Below are positions 1 to 13,300 of a stretch of DNA of 64,000 nt, in pieces. The notes beneath the pieces are model-generated. The model was given only the letters and a program-made list of their open reading frames with translations. It searched no databases and was not told the origin of the DNA. Position 1 is the first letter of the stretch; the number at the start of each line of letters is the position of its first letter. The position numbers were made by a program, and so were the translations under genes. Source of the DNA: Acridotheres tristis (lineage: Eukaryota > Chordata > Aves > Passeriformes > Sturnidae); contig CM072888.1 in the NCBI GenBank assembly GCA_037013685.1, positions 13,954,216 to 14,018,215 on the forward strand, read 5' to 3'.

Positions 1-1299
1 AGTGCTACCTCTAAACAAAAAGAACAAATCAGGATAGTAAAGGAAATTGTGTAAGGATTTAGACTGTACTTCAGTTGAAATATCAGTCTATTTTCTGAGA
101 GATAGAATATTTTATTTCTGCTTGAAAGAATTATATCTGAATAACCAAGTTCCATGAAATCACTGGAAGTATAGCAGGAGCAAAAAACATCTTATAAGTT
201 GATATTTTGTACAATGAATTCATACCTTTCAGTAGACTTCTTCCAAAGGCCATTTAAATATCTTTACTGTCCTAAGCCAGCAACAATGCTGGTTTGATAG
301 CACTAAGTTCTTTTGCTATCAATATTTCAATACATTGAGGTTTTTTGCACATATTTACAGTATGTGTGATAATGAACATTATGTCAGGAATACAGTTGTC
401 TGTTGAAGCACACAATTAGCTTTTTGTATGCTTTGTAAAGTTATGATAGGTACTTTTTAAAGTACCTAATTTAATTCCAAGGGGAATTTCACTTCTAAGC
501 TCCTTATTCTAATTTTGTTTGTTTTAAATGTTTCTGGGCACCTCTGTCTTTAATGAATTGGGAAGCTTCAAGAAATCCATTTGTTGGGAGTTATGCATTT
601 AGGCCACTTGATAACCTAAGGAGCAAGGTGTAGTCATGAGCATAATTTCACTTCATTTTGAAGTGCTGGAATCTGTTGCAGATGCTCAAAGGCATTGCCT
701 GGCTCTTGCTTCCAGCTGCTGATAAGCTGGGGTTTTTTTATTGTTTCTGTAATGTAAGATCAGGTTCTGGAATGTGATATTCAGTCTTTGGTAAATGATC
801 TGCCTTTTATTTACCGAAAAGTTACCGAATCCAAAATTTACCAGATTTTGGTAAAGGATGTGCTTATCACTATGTGTAGAAAGTAAACACAGAGCTGCTG
901 TTCTCAGCCAGGACAGCAGCAGCTGTGGGCATGCAGAATAGAGGAGTATTAGGCACCTCTGGCATTTTACTGACATGTTATTATGCAGCTACAGACTTGT
1001 TCACACTTAGATTATGAGATTTTATTAAATACCACTTTAGATTCAGAAAACTCAATTCTGCTCTGGTAACACCATGGGTGCTTGAACAGTTATTACCTAC
1101 CATTTACTTGTCTTTGGTAATGTTATTTTCTTTTTTTTCTTTTGGTGTTTTTTTGTTTGTTTAGACTTTACTCGTGCTGTGATGTTTAGAAAATGCAAAA
1201 ATTCTAGGTAACTCTAGGCTCATCTTGCCTACTGTCCTATCTGGCTGCTCATCCTGACCCAGATAAAGCAGGTGGATACAAGGACTGAAAACTTCATCA

Positions 1300-1358
1300 T
1301 TTCAACTTGACAGTGGGATCTTGAAGGTCTTTTCCAGCCTAAAAGATTTTGTGATAAT
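1300..1358 (+). mobile_element. CR1-like LINE 3' tail, degraded
   Basis: The segment reads like the end of a CR1 element: a GATCTTGAAGGTCTTTTCC block, then AGCCTAAAAGATTTTGTGAT, as in the usual tail that ends in repeats of ATTCTRTG. Only the last 50-60 bases are convincing, and the 5' boundary is unclear. The judgement is from memory of the CR1 consensus. Confidence 0.5.
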
Positions 1359-4300
1359 AGGGTTTTTCTGTGTGCTGTTGGGAGGACCGTTTATACCTTT
1401 CTAACTTCAGAGCCCAAGTTAGATCTCTCATGGGCTTTAAATACAGAACCTTCCTACCTTATGTGCTTAAATTACGTTGAGGGGTCAGACATCTTCCTCA
1501 CCAACACGTGTTTAATAGAATAGGTTCTACCATAGCATAAATTAATATTTCCTTATTTCACACGTGTTATTGTAGCTGTAGAAATAGGCTCACATTATTT
1601 GAGTTTTTTTCTATAGTTTCAGCAACTTTCTCAGATGTTTTTTCCATTCCTAATTTCTCAGCACAATTGTATTTGATAGTTATATCCTGAAAATTATTTC
1701 CTGATTTTTATTTTTATTTTTTATTTCTGGTAAAAATACTAGCCATGTGTATAAACATGTTTGTATAGCAACTGGTGTGGTGAAACTTGAATTGAGTGGG
1801 GTTTGTGTCATCAGCTGTCAGGGCTGGAGAAGATGAGTAGTTAACTGAGTAAGTAAAGTGTAACATTACCACTGACGGAACATTTCTTACCATTAAGCCT
1901 TCAAACTCTTATTCAGCTGTCAACACATGGGCACTTTCTGGAGCCAAATTCTCTCACGCTGTGCACTGCCTGCAGCTCGCCTGAAGCTCAACTTTGACTA
2001 AAAGTGTTGATTTCGCTTCTTTTAGCCTTGTTCTCATTTAAACGTTAAAACCTGCTTAGAGTCTGCCTTTTATTCTGCAAAGTACACACGGATGTATCAT
2101 CCCTCGCACACTTGTGATGTGAAGTTAAGGCGCTCAAAAGATATGCTAGTAATCTTAATGAATAATTGATTAGAGAGGAGTCTGGCAGTGTTAATTGTGA
2201 GGTGCAGCTGAGTGAATGCCGAAACAAAAGCTTCTCTAAATGTTTCCGAAAACCTTGTAAAGTCTTTAGCATTGAGCAACAGGGTCAGTGCACTGAAGTG
2301 GAATTTAAAGGAGGTTCTTGAATGTAATGGATTTTGACTTCCCTTTGTCATGTGCCTCAGTGCATCATTGATTGAGCACTCATTTGTTAAATCAGCTGTA
2401 TTTTTTGCCATTTGTCAGAGCATAGACACTTACTGCAGCCTTTTTCTTTCTAAACACGAGTTTCTTGTCTTAATAAATCATAGGTGCAAATTAATTTTTA
2501 TCTAAGATGATCAATTTTTTAAGCAGAAAGGCATGTGGAGATGGTCACAGAGAAACATATTGTGAGCTTTTATTTTCTTAACTATTAGGAGGATAGGGAA
2601 AGATCAGGGATACATTTTAGCTGAAACATCGATAATTCATGTCTTTAAATTCAGCTTCCAGCAAAATACTCAGAAATTGTTTTATTTGGAAAGCTCTAAA
2701 TTGTGTGCGTTGAAAGTGTAGTTCAAGGTACCCGATGTTGAGTCAGTTCTTTGAGAAATGAGCAAAGGAAACCTCAGGGTTAAGGAACAATGTCCTGTGT
2801 GTTTGCAGCAATGAGAGATGCTCTCTGATTAGTGGAAAGGCTAATTACCTGGAGTATGCAGGACCACTGTAGGTGCTGTGCATACCTGATTAGAGTTCTG
2901 ACAGCGGGGCAGAAGAAAGAAGACCTTGAGAATGTGCCAAAAATACCCCTTTATGTAAGCAGATGCTATTACCCTTGGAAGAGAATAGTCACTTACCCAG
3001 AATGGTTATTGCTGCTAATTATAAGAATTCTGTGGATGGGCCATCAGCTTCTGAGGAATGTACTCTTATGGTATTTAATACAGCCATTACTTGTCAAATC
3101 TGGCAATGTTCATCTTGATAATCATTGCTTGCTGGATAAATGACCACAGCAGATTTATTTGCCAGTTGTCTGAGTGAGTTGCCAGTAGCTGTGAAGAACT
3201 GAAGACCAGCTAATGTTGGGGGTTTTTTCAATGCTGGTGTTAGCAATGGAGTTAGAAGGTGTTTCTTGGTCTCATGCTTAATTAAGAGTTATTGGAAAAA
3301 CACATGCATGAAAAAAAATGCAGAAAGCCTCTGTGTCCTGCTAGGTATAGGGTGTTAGGGTATTAAATGTTAGGTACTTGGAAGTCAGCTCCTTGAAGGG
3401 TTATAGTTTTAATCTGTTTGGAAAAGCTTTTGAGGAGAGGCGAAAGAGAAAGGAACAGAAAAGAAGGAACCTCAAGAAGGCTAGTGAAGGGAAAGTCAGT
3501 CATGTTGACAGAAGAATTTAAAGCTTCTCATTAACACAGAGTTTAGCACTGTTAATGCCTAGATGTAATTAGAGTGACGAAGGGTGGAGAAAAATCCTCA
3601 GTTCTGACAGCATCTCTTTTATAAAACAAACCTTCCTTCTAGGGGCAGAATCCTTCCTTTCTCTGGGAGGAGCTGTAGCTGCTCAGCTACAGGGTCAGGC
3701 TTGGGTCCCTCATGAGCAGCACTGTAAATTTACCGCAGGGTAAATTTAGATGTAGATTTGCTGGTGAGTAGAATGACGGTGTATTCTCAGCCAATCATGA
3801 TAAGCAATGAAATTATGACTGTGATTTGGTAAGTATGTTTTGTTTTGCTGGCAAGTGCACTGCAGTGATGTCTGCAAACACTGCAGAGGTTGTTGCTGCC
3901 CCAGCAGAGCCCCTTGCTCCTAGAGCCACTCTGCAGGTAGCAAGCAACTCAGGCAGCTGTTTTCACTTCTGTTACTGTCAGGCACTGGGGACAGTTTCCT
4001 TTCTTCTGTCTCTGGCTCCCCAGGCTCTATCAAAAGTGTGAATCTGAAACAAAACAAAATAAAGCATCAGTCCACATCTTTGCTCAGCCTTTACATGTAC
4101 ATTTTCCTGTTTTGAGTTCTTTTAAACTGCAGCTATCAGAAAGAATAAAATAGTGCGTCACCTACTAGAGTATTGAAGTGATCATCCAAGCAATTTTCTT
4201 CTCCCTGAAGCCAGACAGCCAAAGCTTTTTATTACTGACTGACTGAACTTCCTGTGTCTGTCTGTCTGGGTTGCTAGGCCACCTCGTTGTCAAGATTTGT

Positions 4301-7300
4301 GATGTTAGAGGCTTTTGATTGTAGACAAACCAGAAATGCTAATTTAAGTATAATATTTACATTTAAAACCCCCTCTTACATAAGATATATGAAAAGTAAC
4401 TCAGCAGTTTTAGCTTTTGTATGTGTGCATCTAAAGGTCTAGTAGGCATCTGGCAAGCAATCTTTCAACTCTTCATGTGCCTTCTCAGTAGAACAGTGTG
4501 GTTAAAAAAAATAAATCTTTAGATAACTTGCGATGGTCATTCCCAAGCTGCAAGCTATTGTTACTTTTAGCCTTACAGGATGGTTATTTTTGTTCTGTGT
4601 AGGAGGTAACCTGATGCCCTTTTTGTCTGATCCAGAAATGAGAGAGATGATGGCATTGTGGCTTTTTAGTAATAGGGCCTTGATTTGCCCATTGGGGTGC
4701 TGTGCCAGCCTGTATTATGTGCATTTGCATTGCCTGAAACTGCTTTGGAAAAGAGATTAAACAGTTGTGTGCAATGGAAAATAACCAGAACAGTTATTTT
4801 TGGCTTTGTCACCTGTGTGAGACTATACAGTAAGACTTCAGTAAAAAAAACGCAAAACATGAAATTATGTCTTTTTCACATGGAAATTGCACTTTAAATG
4901 AAAAGGGCTGACAATAAACTGGTAGTGAATAAACTGGAGGGTATGGATCTGTTCTCTGAAGAAACATACTTTTCACACCCAGGCAGAGAGGAGGTGTGTT
5001 TCTCATTTTCAACCAGAACCAGTATTAAACACCAAGATGAGGCTGTTTAACTCTTCCATGCTATGGGTATTGAAACTGCCCTGTAATGGGTAGCTAGTAG
5101 TTATTATCAGGTAATGCTGAGCTGAGTGATGAGTTGGTTTTGTGATTTTCAGTGGTAGATTGCAATGATGTTGTAATGTGTTCTTAGGTTACATATCACT
5201 GATTTATGTTAGATCAGTGAGGCAAACATCTGAGAACTGCTTTGAAAATCGTGTCAGTTATTTATCTTAGGATGAATTGAATCTTGCTGCTCTTCCTGAA
5301 ATTCCCATGTTCAGGGTAGGGATGGATAGCAAGTGATGCAGTTCAGTGTTTCACAACTTCTGTGGAGAAGTCCGGTCTGCCACCCGCCAGGTGAAACAGT
5401 TTTAGGCACACAAAATAGGCACAAACAAATATCTTATTGGTTAGAAAATCCTAGAAACCCTCAGTAAAAATCAAAGGCTTTAGGGATATGTTTTGTTCCT
5501 TGTAATGAGGCACTGTGAATGTGTGTGATGTGTCGTTTAACTGAGTAATTATAAAAGGGATTCCACTTTTTAAAGGAATATATTCTGCTTGTAGAATGAG
5601 AATTATTCTGAATGCAGAGGACTGAGGCTTTTGTAAATTTAAGTACGCAAATGATCTAATCCCATACTGTGAACTTCCAGCCTTGGGAGTGGCTCTTTGG
5701 GAAGAGCTGGGGCAAAGCCTGAGAAGGAGTCACAAAGGAGCCACCTCTGGAACTGTGGTTCCCTGAGGACAAAGTAGATTGAAGAACTCTTGCTCTGAGA
5801 AGAGGAAGGTAGAAATCTTGGATAACATCTTTTAGTTGTTCTCTTGTTTTACCTCCTATAAAATAGAAACACCTTCCAGGGTAACACTGTCTTGCTATTT
5901 GAGCTCTTAAGAGCTGAAATTAAAAAAAAAACAAAAAAACCCCCAACCTTCATTGTGGGGGCTGTGAGGGAAATATTTTCTCTTCCTTTGGTTCCAGTCT
6001 CACACACAAGCTCGTTTCCCTGCCTAGACAGTCTCTGCTAGACTAGGGCTGTTGTTTTCAGAAACCGCTTTCCCCCTCTGGAAATATTCTGTTATGTTAC
6101 TGAATCAAAGACTCACATTTTGGGGCAGATGATTTAAATGCAAAACCAGTATTCATGTCAGACAGGGGAAAAGCAGTCTCCTTCTGATGGCAAGTTGCAG
6201 TGGCACAACCCATACAGGAAATGGAGTACAAAGCCAAGTTTTGTTTGCTGCCCTCCTCCATGGTTTTATTTTTTCTTTTCCTGTTTGTTTTCTCGTTTGG
6301 GTTTTTTTCGGTTGTTGTTGTGTTTCAGTGTAAAGCAGTTCTTTAGGATGCCTCTGCCTGACTTTTTTTACCTTTCCACTGTCACTTGAGCAATAGTGTG
6401 ATGCTGAACAAAGACACTGGTCTTTTCTTGAATGTGAGATCTGTATCTAGTGAATAACACACCAAAAAATGAACATATTTGAAGCAGATGGATTTTTAAA
6501 AAATAAATCACAAGATGCTCCAAGAGTCATATGGCATTGATAACAAGAATGAGGTTATGGCCCATTCTACCACATATGAGAACCCCTCCTGCATTTTCTT
6601 GTTGCAGATGTGCATATTCAGCACATGAAAATGTGTGCCAAGTAGATTGTGTGTTCCATGGGGATATTCAAAACAAGGCAGAAGTTTTGTGCTGCCAAAC
6701 CTGTCTTTGGGCAGTGGGCTGGAGGAGGGGTATCTGAGCACTCACAAAACCACAAAAAGATGTCACTAGAAAAGAACTTTTTACTGACTGTACACAATTT
6801 GCAAAATGAAAGATATTTAGTGTAGTCATGCTGAAGTGCATTTGGAATTAGAATTGAGAAGCAACTTTTTCTGCCATGAAATAATTTTGGAGTTCTTTAA
6901 ATAGGATAAAGTTTCTTTTGTAAGTAAATGATCTCAATTTAATCAGTTAGTTTAAACAGAATCACATTTCTGTGGTTTGGGGATTTTTTTAACCTTAGTG
7001 TGCTGGAGTGTGTACTTTTGATTTTGAGGCAGTTATTTTATTATCTGCCACAGAAAGGTGGTTTATGGTCCTTTTTCCTTATTCACAGTCATTAATAACA
7101 TATTCAGCCCATGAACGTTCAGCGATTTATGCACACTTGAGCTCAGCTGAATACGATAATATCCCACTCTAGCCATTAAAAACAGTTATCACAAGATAAC
7201 ATTAGGTCAGAACGCAGAGTAGGCTGGTTAAATTGTATTATTGATTGCTGCTTTCTGAAGATCTTCCTCAGTTGTGTTTAAACCATGTGCTTTTTCTTGT

Positions 7301-10300
7301 TACTGGCTTCTGGAAAAGAAGGCCTGGCAATGTAATCTGAATTGAGATGTCTTGCTTTTGATGCCAGGTTGGAAGTTCATGTTTATATAGTTTCATTTCT
7401 TATGAAAATTACCTCAATTTATCTAGTTCCAGGTTTTTTGAAGACAAGGGTGCATCTTCAGCTGAGTCTTCCAAAGTGGAGAATATATACTCATCTACTA
7501 CAAAAGTTAATGTTTCTATTAATTAAATATATTAATGCAGGACTTTTTCTGGAATTTATGCAGATGTGGAAAGCAAGAAATATTTGGGTTTACTACTGGG
7601 TTTTCGATCAGTTTAGTTCGTGTGTGTCCTGTAGACATTTTGTAGTCTGCCACCCACGCTCCCCAGGGGGTGGATTGGTAGTGTACCAGCTGGTGTGTTC
7701 TGTTTGTAAAATGTGAGATAATCACTCCTGTAAGACCACAGTCATAATATCTGTAGAAGTGTATTTGGGAACATTTGAAAATAAAATAATAAATATAAGT
7801 ACCACCTTTTTTTTCCCCATATTTTCTAGCCCATTCATGAGGATCTGCATATTTTTTAATAATGCCGTTGCTTTAGCTGACTTTGTGTATATGTGTTTCC
7901 ATGCATTCAGTTTCTTCTTTAAGAACAAAATTTACTTGATACTGAAGTTGTTGGATTCCTAAGAAAAGAAATCCTTTCTCCCTCTATGTAAACTGTGGTA
8001 TTTGACTTCTCTTGAGTATGTATTCATTATCTTAAAATAGAAAAAAACCTCTCCTCCCTGAGCTCAGAATCAACTGTAAATCCTCAGGCCGAGGAGAATA
8101 CTGGTTGCATTGCAAGCAAATACTTTTTAATCTGTGTGGCTGAGGAAACTGTTCATTTCATACAAAGGGGGTTAATAATATTACCCCTTTATAAATACCA
8201 CTTTGCTTTGCCCTTCCTGCATTTGCAGAGGAAGACACAATCAAATGGCAGACCTGTGTTTTTGTTCCTTTTCAAAAATCCCTGACAAGCCCATGACACA
8301 GGCTACTGCTGTAGCTGTACATTTCTATTCATTATTGATGACTTGGGGCCAGGCAGGCAGCACAGAGCACTAGCAATATAGATTACCATATTGGGGGCTG
8401 GGTTTGGGGGGTTTGTGTCTATGCATGGGCTTCTGTGCTTTTGGGTTGGGTTTGGCCTTGGAAATACTCGATGCTGAGTGGAAATGCTGAGAATAACAGT
8501 AGAAAGAGATTAAATGAGCTTTGTCATACATTTTATTAAAACAATTCAGGGCATTTAGACTAAAAGAAAAGGAATGTATGAGTGAGCTCGCTCCCAAACT
8601 AATTGATAATAGCTTAGCTTTCCAGCAGACTTGGGAATGATCTTGAAGGATCCTGGGGGATTTGGAGGGCATTTCTCACCCTACAGAGTGCAGGTAGCAC
8701 TTTGGCTGATGAGGCATTTTTCTGATAAAGCCAATGTAACCTATCTAATTGATAACAATAATTACAGACAAACTGTGCTGTTGGTTTGATTTAGGCTGAG
8801 GGAGATAGTGTCTCTTTTATGGATACTGCAGATAAAACCCACGTTTTGGGGGAGTGGAGAATTAAGCCAGCACTTTAGTGACAAGTTTTAGGTGGTATTT
8901 CTGAATAGCAGGTCACTAAGAGACCTTTGCAATGCTGTTTTACTACTACTGATGCATAATTAACCCTTACAAGTTTTTATAGGCACGGTGCTCCTGCCCA
9001 TTATATAAAGTTTTTATTTTCTTGCGTGTGTCAAGGAGTTTTACAGTGTTTATACTTACAATGCTTGAGATTCTTGACTTGAAGAATGAAGGAGATCAGA
9101 GTTTATTTTAACATAGTGTTTATGTTAACAAAATGTGCTTTGCTTTGTATGTTGGTGGTGTCTTTATACAGAACCTGTTCTACTTGAATAGTTTTCAATT
9201 ACAAGGAAAGTTATAGAAAGGAATAAGTAGAATCAATGTTGATAACTTCTTATAACTGCTCATTTCTCTAGAATTTGCCTTAGCTTTTCTCTCAGGTTTC
9301 TATAATCATTCCTTTATGCTTCTGGTTTTTTCACACAACTGATCATCGTGAAGGAAAAGTAAATTAGTTCATTCGAAGTTTTGTTAATTTGAAGCTTATT
9401 GTGTCAAAATGATTTTTTTAAACATTGACTGGAATAAAATGGTGTCTGTTAAAGGGTGGTGAGGTCCAGTCCCAAAGAATGATAGAATAGTCTTGTGGGG
9501 GCCTTGCCTGTTGCACCTGTGACTTGGAGCTGTGACTTGGGACTGTTTCAATTCTGCTTTACATGTAGAACCCTTTAAAGCAAGGTTGGTGTTGAGCATA
9601 AAACTGCATCCTGTTACTTTGGGAAGGAGAGGCAAGAAGCCTTCCAGGGGAAGAGTGACACTCAGCTACTCCAAAAAGCAGTGTCAGTCAAAGCAGAATG
9701 TTTACTTGGTGTCTTCCTTCCATTTCTGTGGGTATGGTTTCTTTTGTTGGGACTTAGTACTCTTCAATGTGCTTCAAAATACAGAATCAACTCTCTGGCT
9801 AATTGAACAATACAATAACTTCTGTTTTATGAGAAGATTGTTTTCCCTGGAAGGTCCCACAGCACCATCTAGTGCCACACACGGCTTTGTGGGAGCAGAG
9901 GTGCTGAGGCTGGGAATGGCTTCTTAGTAATTTAAAATAAGATTTGCCTGTAACTTGGCATAGATCCAAATACAGGGGAAATTTAGATTCTTTTTAACTT
10001 TCTTCTTCATGAAAACAGACTTAAAAATTTGGTCCAAAATTAACTTTTCTTGTGAAATAATTTTTTTACTGCTACTGCATTTTTATTTTCTATGTACAAA
10101 ACAAAGGAGAAATTGTGGCACATGCTTAACACTGCACTAATATACCTTGGACTTAAAGTACACCCCAACACATGTAATTAGGTTTATTATATCCTTATTA
10201 TATCTTAAACCCTTTTTCAAGGTAGGGCTGTGCTTACAACTACAGACACCCTAATCCTACAAGCTCTGTGTCTTTCTTCCTCAGTGCCACTGAGGTCATG

Positions 10301-13300
10301 CTCACATGGTGTGGAATCTGCTTGCAGTGGTAGAAATTACAGGATTGTTTCCAAGTGATTTTTGCAGAGGCAAGGGGGTTACTCTGAAAGGAGTAAGGGT
10401 GTGGATGATTGAAAAGTTCCTTTCAAAAAAAAGTTCACAAGGTCCACTTAATGCCAGTGTATAAACTATCCTGACATACAGAACCTTAGTGATCTTTTTC
10501 TCTGCTGACACTCCATGAGAAATTGATTTGACTAGGAACAGACTGGTTTAATCAGCTGTAATTAGGAAAAATATTTACGTAGGATGAAGTTTTAAAAGGC
10601 TTCATTGAGGTGGAAGGTAAAGGAGAGGAAGAAAGTCTTGAGGCCAGGAGTAATGGTCAGCAAAAGCAACTGAAGAGGAAAATGTAGCTCCAGCAGGCTT
10701 GACAGATCCTTGAACAGCAACAAGACAGCTGAGTTAAATGCCTTGCACAAGAGAGAGGCAAGAAAAAGTTGCAGGAAGGTGTTACAAGTTTGGTGGATGG
10801 GGCTTGATCGTGTTTTAGAAACATGAGCAAAGAGCCAGTGTAATCTCCTCGGTCATACACGGAGCTGTGGACCTGCTGCAGAGAGGTTGCAGCACCTGGG
10901 ATCCCACCTGTTGTAGAAGCTATTCCACACCCTGGCTGCCAGCTCCCACCTAACTGATGGATCCAGGTTGTCTGATCACCGTTTGGTCATTTCCAGCTCT
11001 GATTGAGGCTTGTGTTGTATTTTGTGCATCGTTCCAGATATTTCTCCTGTATCACCTGCAAAGCACCAGGAAGTTTTCATAGTTGCTTTAGAACTTCAGG
11101 GCCTTACTGCCGTGTTCTGAACTATTCTGCTGCTGTGTAAGAAACTGATTTCTGATGTGTTTAAGATGCCCTCTGCTGGGAAAGCCAGGCAAACTGGCCT
11201 TATCTCTAGTTTCACCTTTCTAAAATACTCTTTTCTTATTCTTGGTTTAACGCTCAATCTGATACCAGAATCTCACCCCTCCACCTTACTGAAAAAAATG
11301 CTCTCTCTTTTTGGTTTTATTCTTTACATTTCATCTGTGACAAGTGTAGTGGTGTTACTGCTGGTAGCTCAGATCACAGTGTTTCTTGTTTCTCTGATCT
11401 GTTTGGTTGAAAGAATTGAACTCTGGCTGCTCGCATTCCTTTTGATTCCATTTTTTCACCCTTCTATAAAATGTAGGCAAGAGGAATATCTGCAAATAGT
11501 AATTTTTAATAAATACTAGAAATGCTTTTGATTTCTATTGTTATCTGATGCTGGTAAGCTTTTTTAATATCATCTCGTAATTCTTTTTTTTTTCAAATTA
11601 ATGTCTATTCCCACAATTAGAGGCACTAGATTAATACGACAGAGCAAAGGTGGAACAATGTCTGGAACAACTCACAAAGCCCTCTGCATAATCTCGTTGT
11701 TGATATGAAATCTGATTTATTTTGCCCCCTCTGATAAAACAAAAGCCATTTTGACATAGTGCTTCTAAATTCACAGTTTTGTTATTAAAATCTTGGCCCA
11801 ATTGGATGAGTTACAGCTATTGTTATTGTAGTGTTTATTTGCAATTATAGTTGAATTAGGGTTATATTAGGTTGTATTTTCGATTTTGTTTTGTAGTTTG
11901 TTATCTTGGTGGGGTGCAATATTTATCATTTTACCAAAAATATGTGAACTTAACTTCACACTCTGTTCAGTATCTTTTCAAATTTTCCTATTATTTATTG
12001 TGGGGAGAATGGGTGTATTAAGCATCCTAAAAAGCATCAGTTCATAAGCCTTTGTTCTCTCCAGCTTTCAGAAGAGTCATTTAATATAGAAGAAGATATA
12101 AAGAACTAAATTAAATCTTTTTATTTTGAATAATTGCAGTTGTATAAGCCTTCTCAGATCCAAAAACGTCATTAGAGTAGCTGACAGAGGAGGGATGTAT
12201 AGTAGGAGTTTTACACTTGAAATTATTTTGAAAATAATTGAATTGGAAAACAAAAGGCAAGTAATTGCCTAACACCAGGAGCTTCTGTGATGTCCATGTG
12301 GGAGCAACACAGGGACACAAGTTGCATCTTGGGGAAATGACTGAAATTACAAGAATATGACAAAGCTGTAATTTAACCTCTGAGATTGCAAGAGATAAAA
12401 CCAAACATATATGTAATTTACATGGGGACAAAGTTAGAAATGGGGAAAACACGTTGTATTGTGGAAAGCAATTTCAACATCTCAATCAACAGAAATTTGT
12501 CATCTCTGCTGCCATCTTTAAGTAAGTCAAATGAACAGCACAGCTTGTATACCTATACTTACACATTTAGTTTTAGTTTTACATGTTTAAAGAACTCATA
12601 AAAAGGTGGTCTCTCCAGGAGGCTCCTGCAGCTGCTGGACCCAAATATTAAGGCACTGAAATGGTTTTGGAATAATTTCAGTTACAAATTTGAAATCTTC
12701 ATGCTCAAATGATTTAGTACTTAAAAACTGAGCTATGTAAAATTCACAGTTGCCTCTGCACCTGTTACCAGGCCCTTTTCTGTTATGTCCCTTCTGCATT
12801 CAGTGCCTCTTCAGTTCTTGTGCTTTCACAAGGACTTGCCTGGTCCCAACCTGACTTTTCTGGTCCAAAACCTTCTGGTTTTGGATCCAAGTATGTGTTT
12901 TTAGCTTAGGGGGTTTTATCTCCGTCAATGGTGTTCTATCAAGAGGTTCTGCACAGTTCTAAAGCTACGTGGGGACAGGTGGAAAAAGGGAGAAGGCAGC
13001 TAATTACTGAGGATTTTGGTATGTGAAAGATGTGTTTTAACAGAAGAAATCATTCTATATATGATATCTAAAGTTAACATTACTGCAAAGCAGTCTGACG
13101 TGGGAGTACACTTTAAATCAGTTTATTCAAGGTGATGAATAATGTGGTATCACAGGTAATAATCAGTGTGTTTGCTCGGGGCTGATGCTGTGGAGCTGTG
13201 ACCAGTCTGGAGGGTGAGGGGAGTGGGAGTCTTGTGCTCCTTGATTTGCATAGACTGAGAGTTGGCACTGAGTTCTGCTGTGGTCTTTACAATCTCTGTG

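Noticed and set aside
9518..9542. Tandem repeat of CTGTGACTTGG
   Set aside because: Only two copies of 13 bases; too small to mean more than a local duplication.
9532..9927. 131-codon frame on +
   Set aside because: It starts from a non-ATG codon and shows no similarity to a known protein; intronic chance frame.
11157..11519. Hydrophobic frame of 120 codons on +
   Set aside because: The apparent membrane helices come from T-rich codons. There is no family match and the first codon is GTG.
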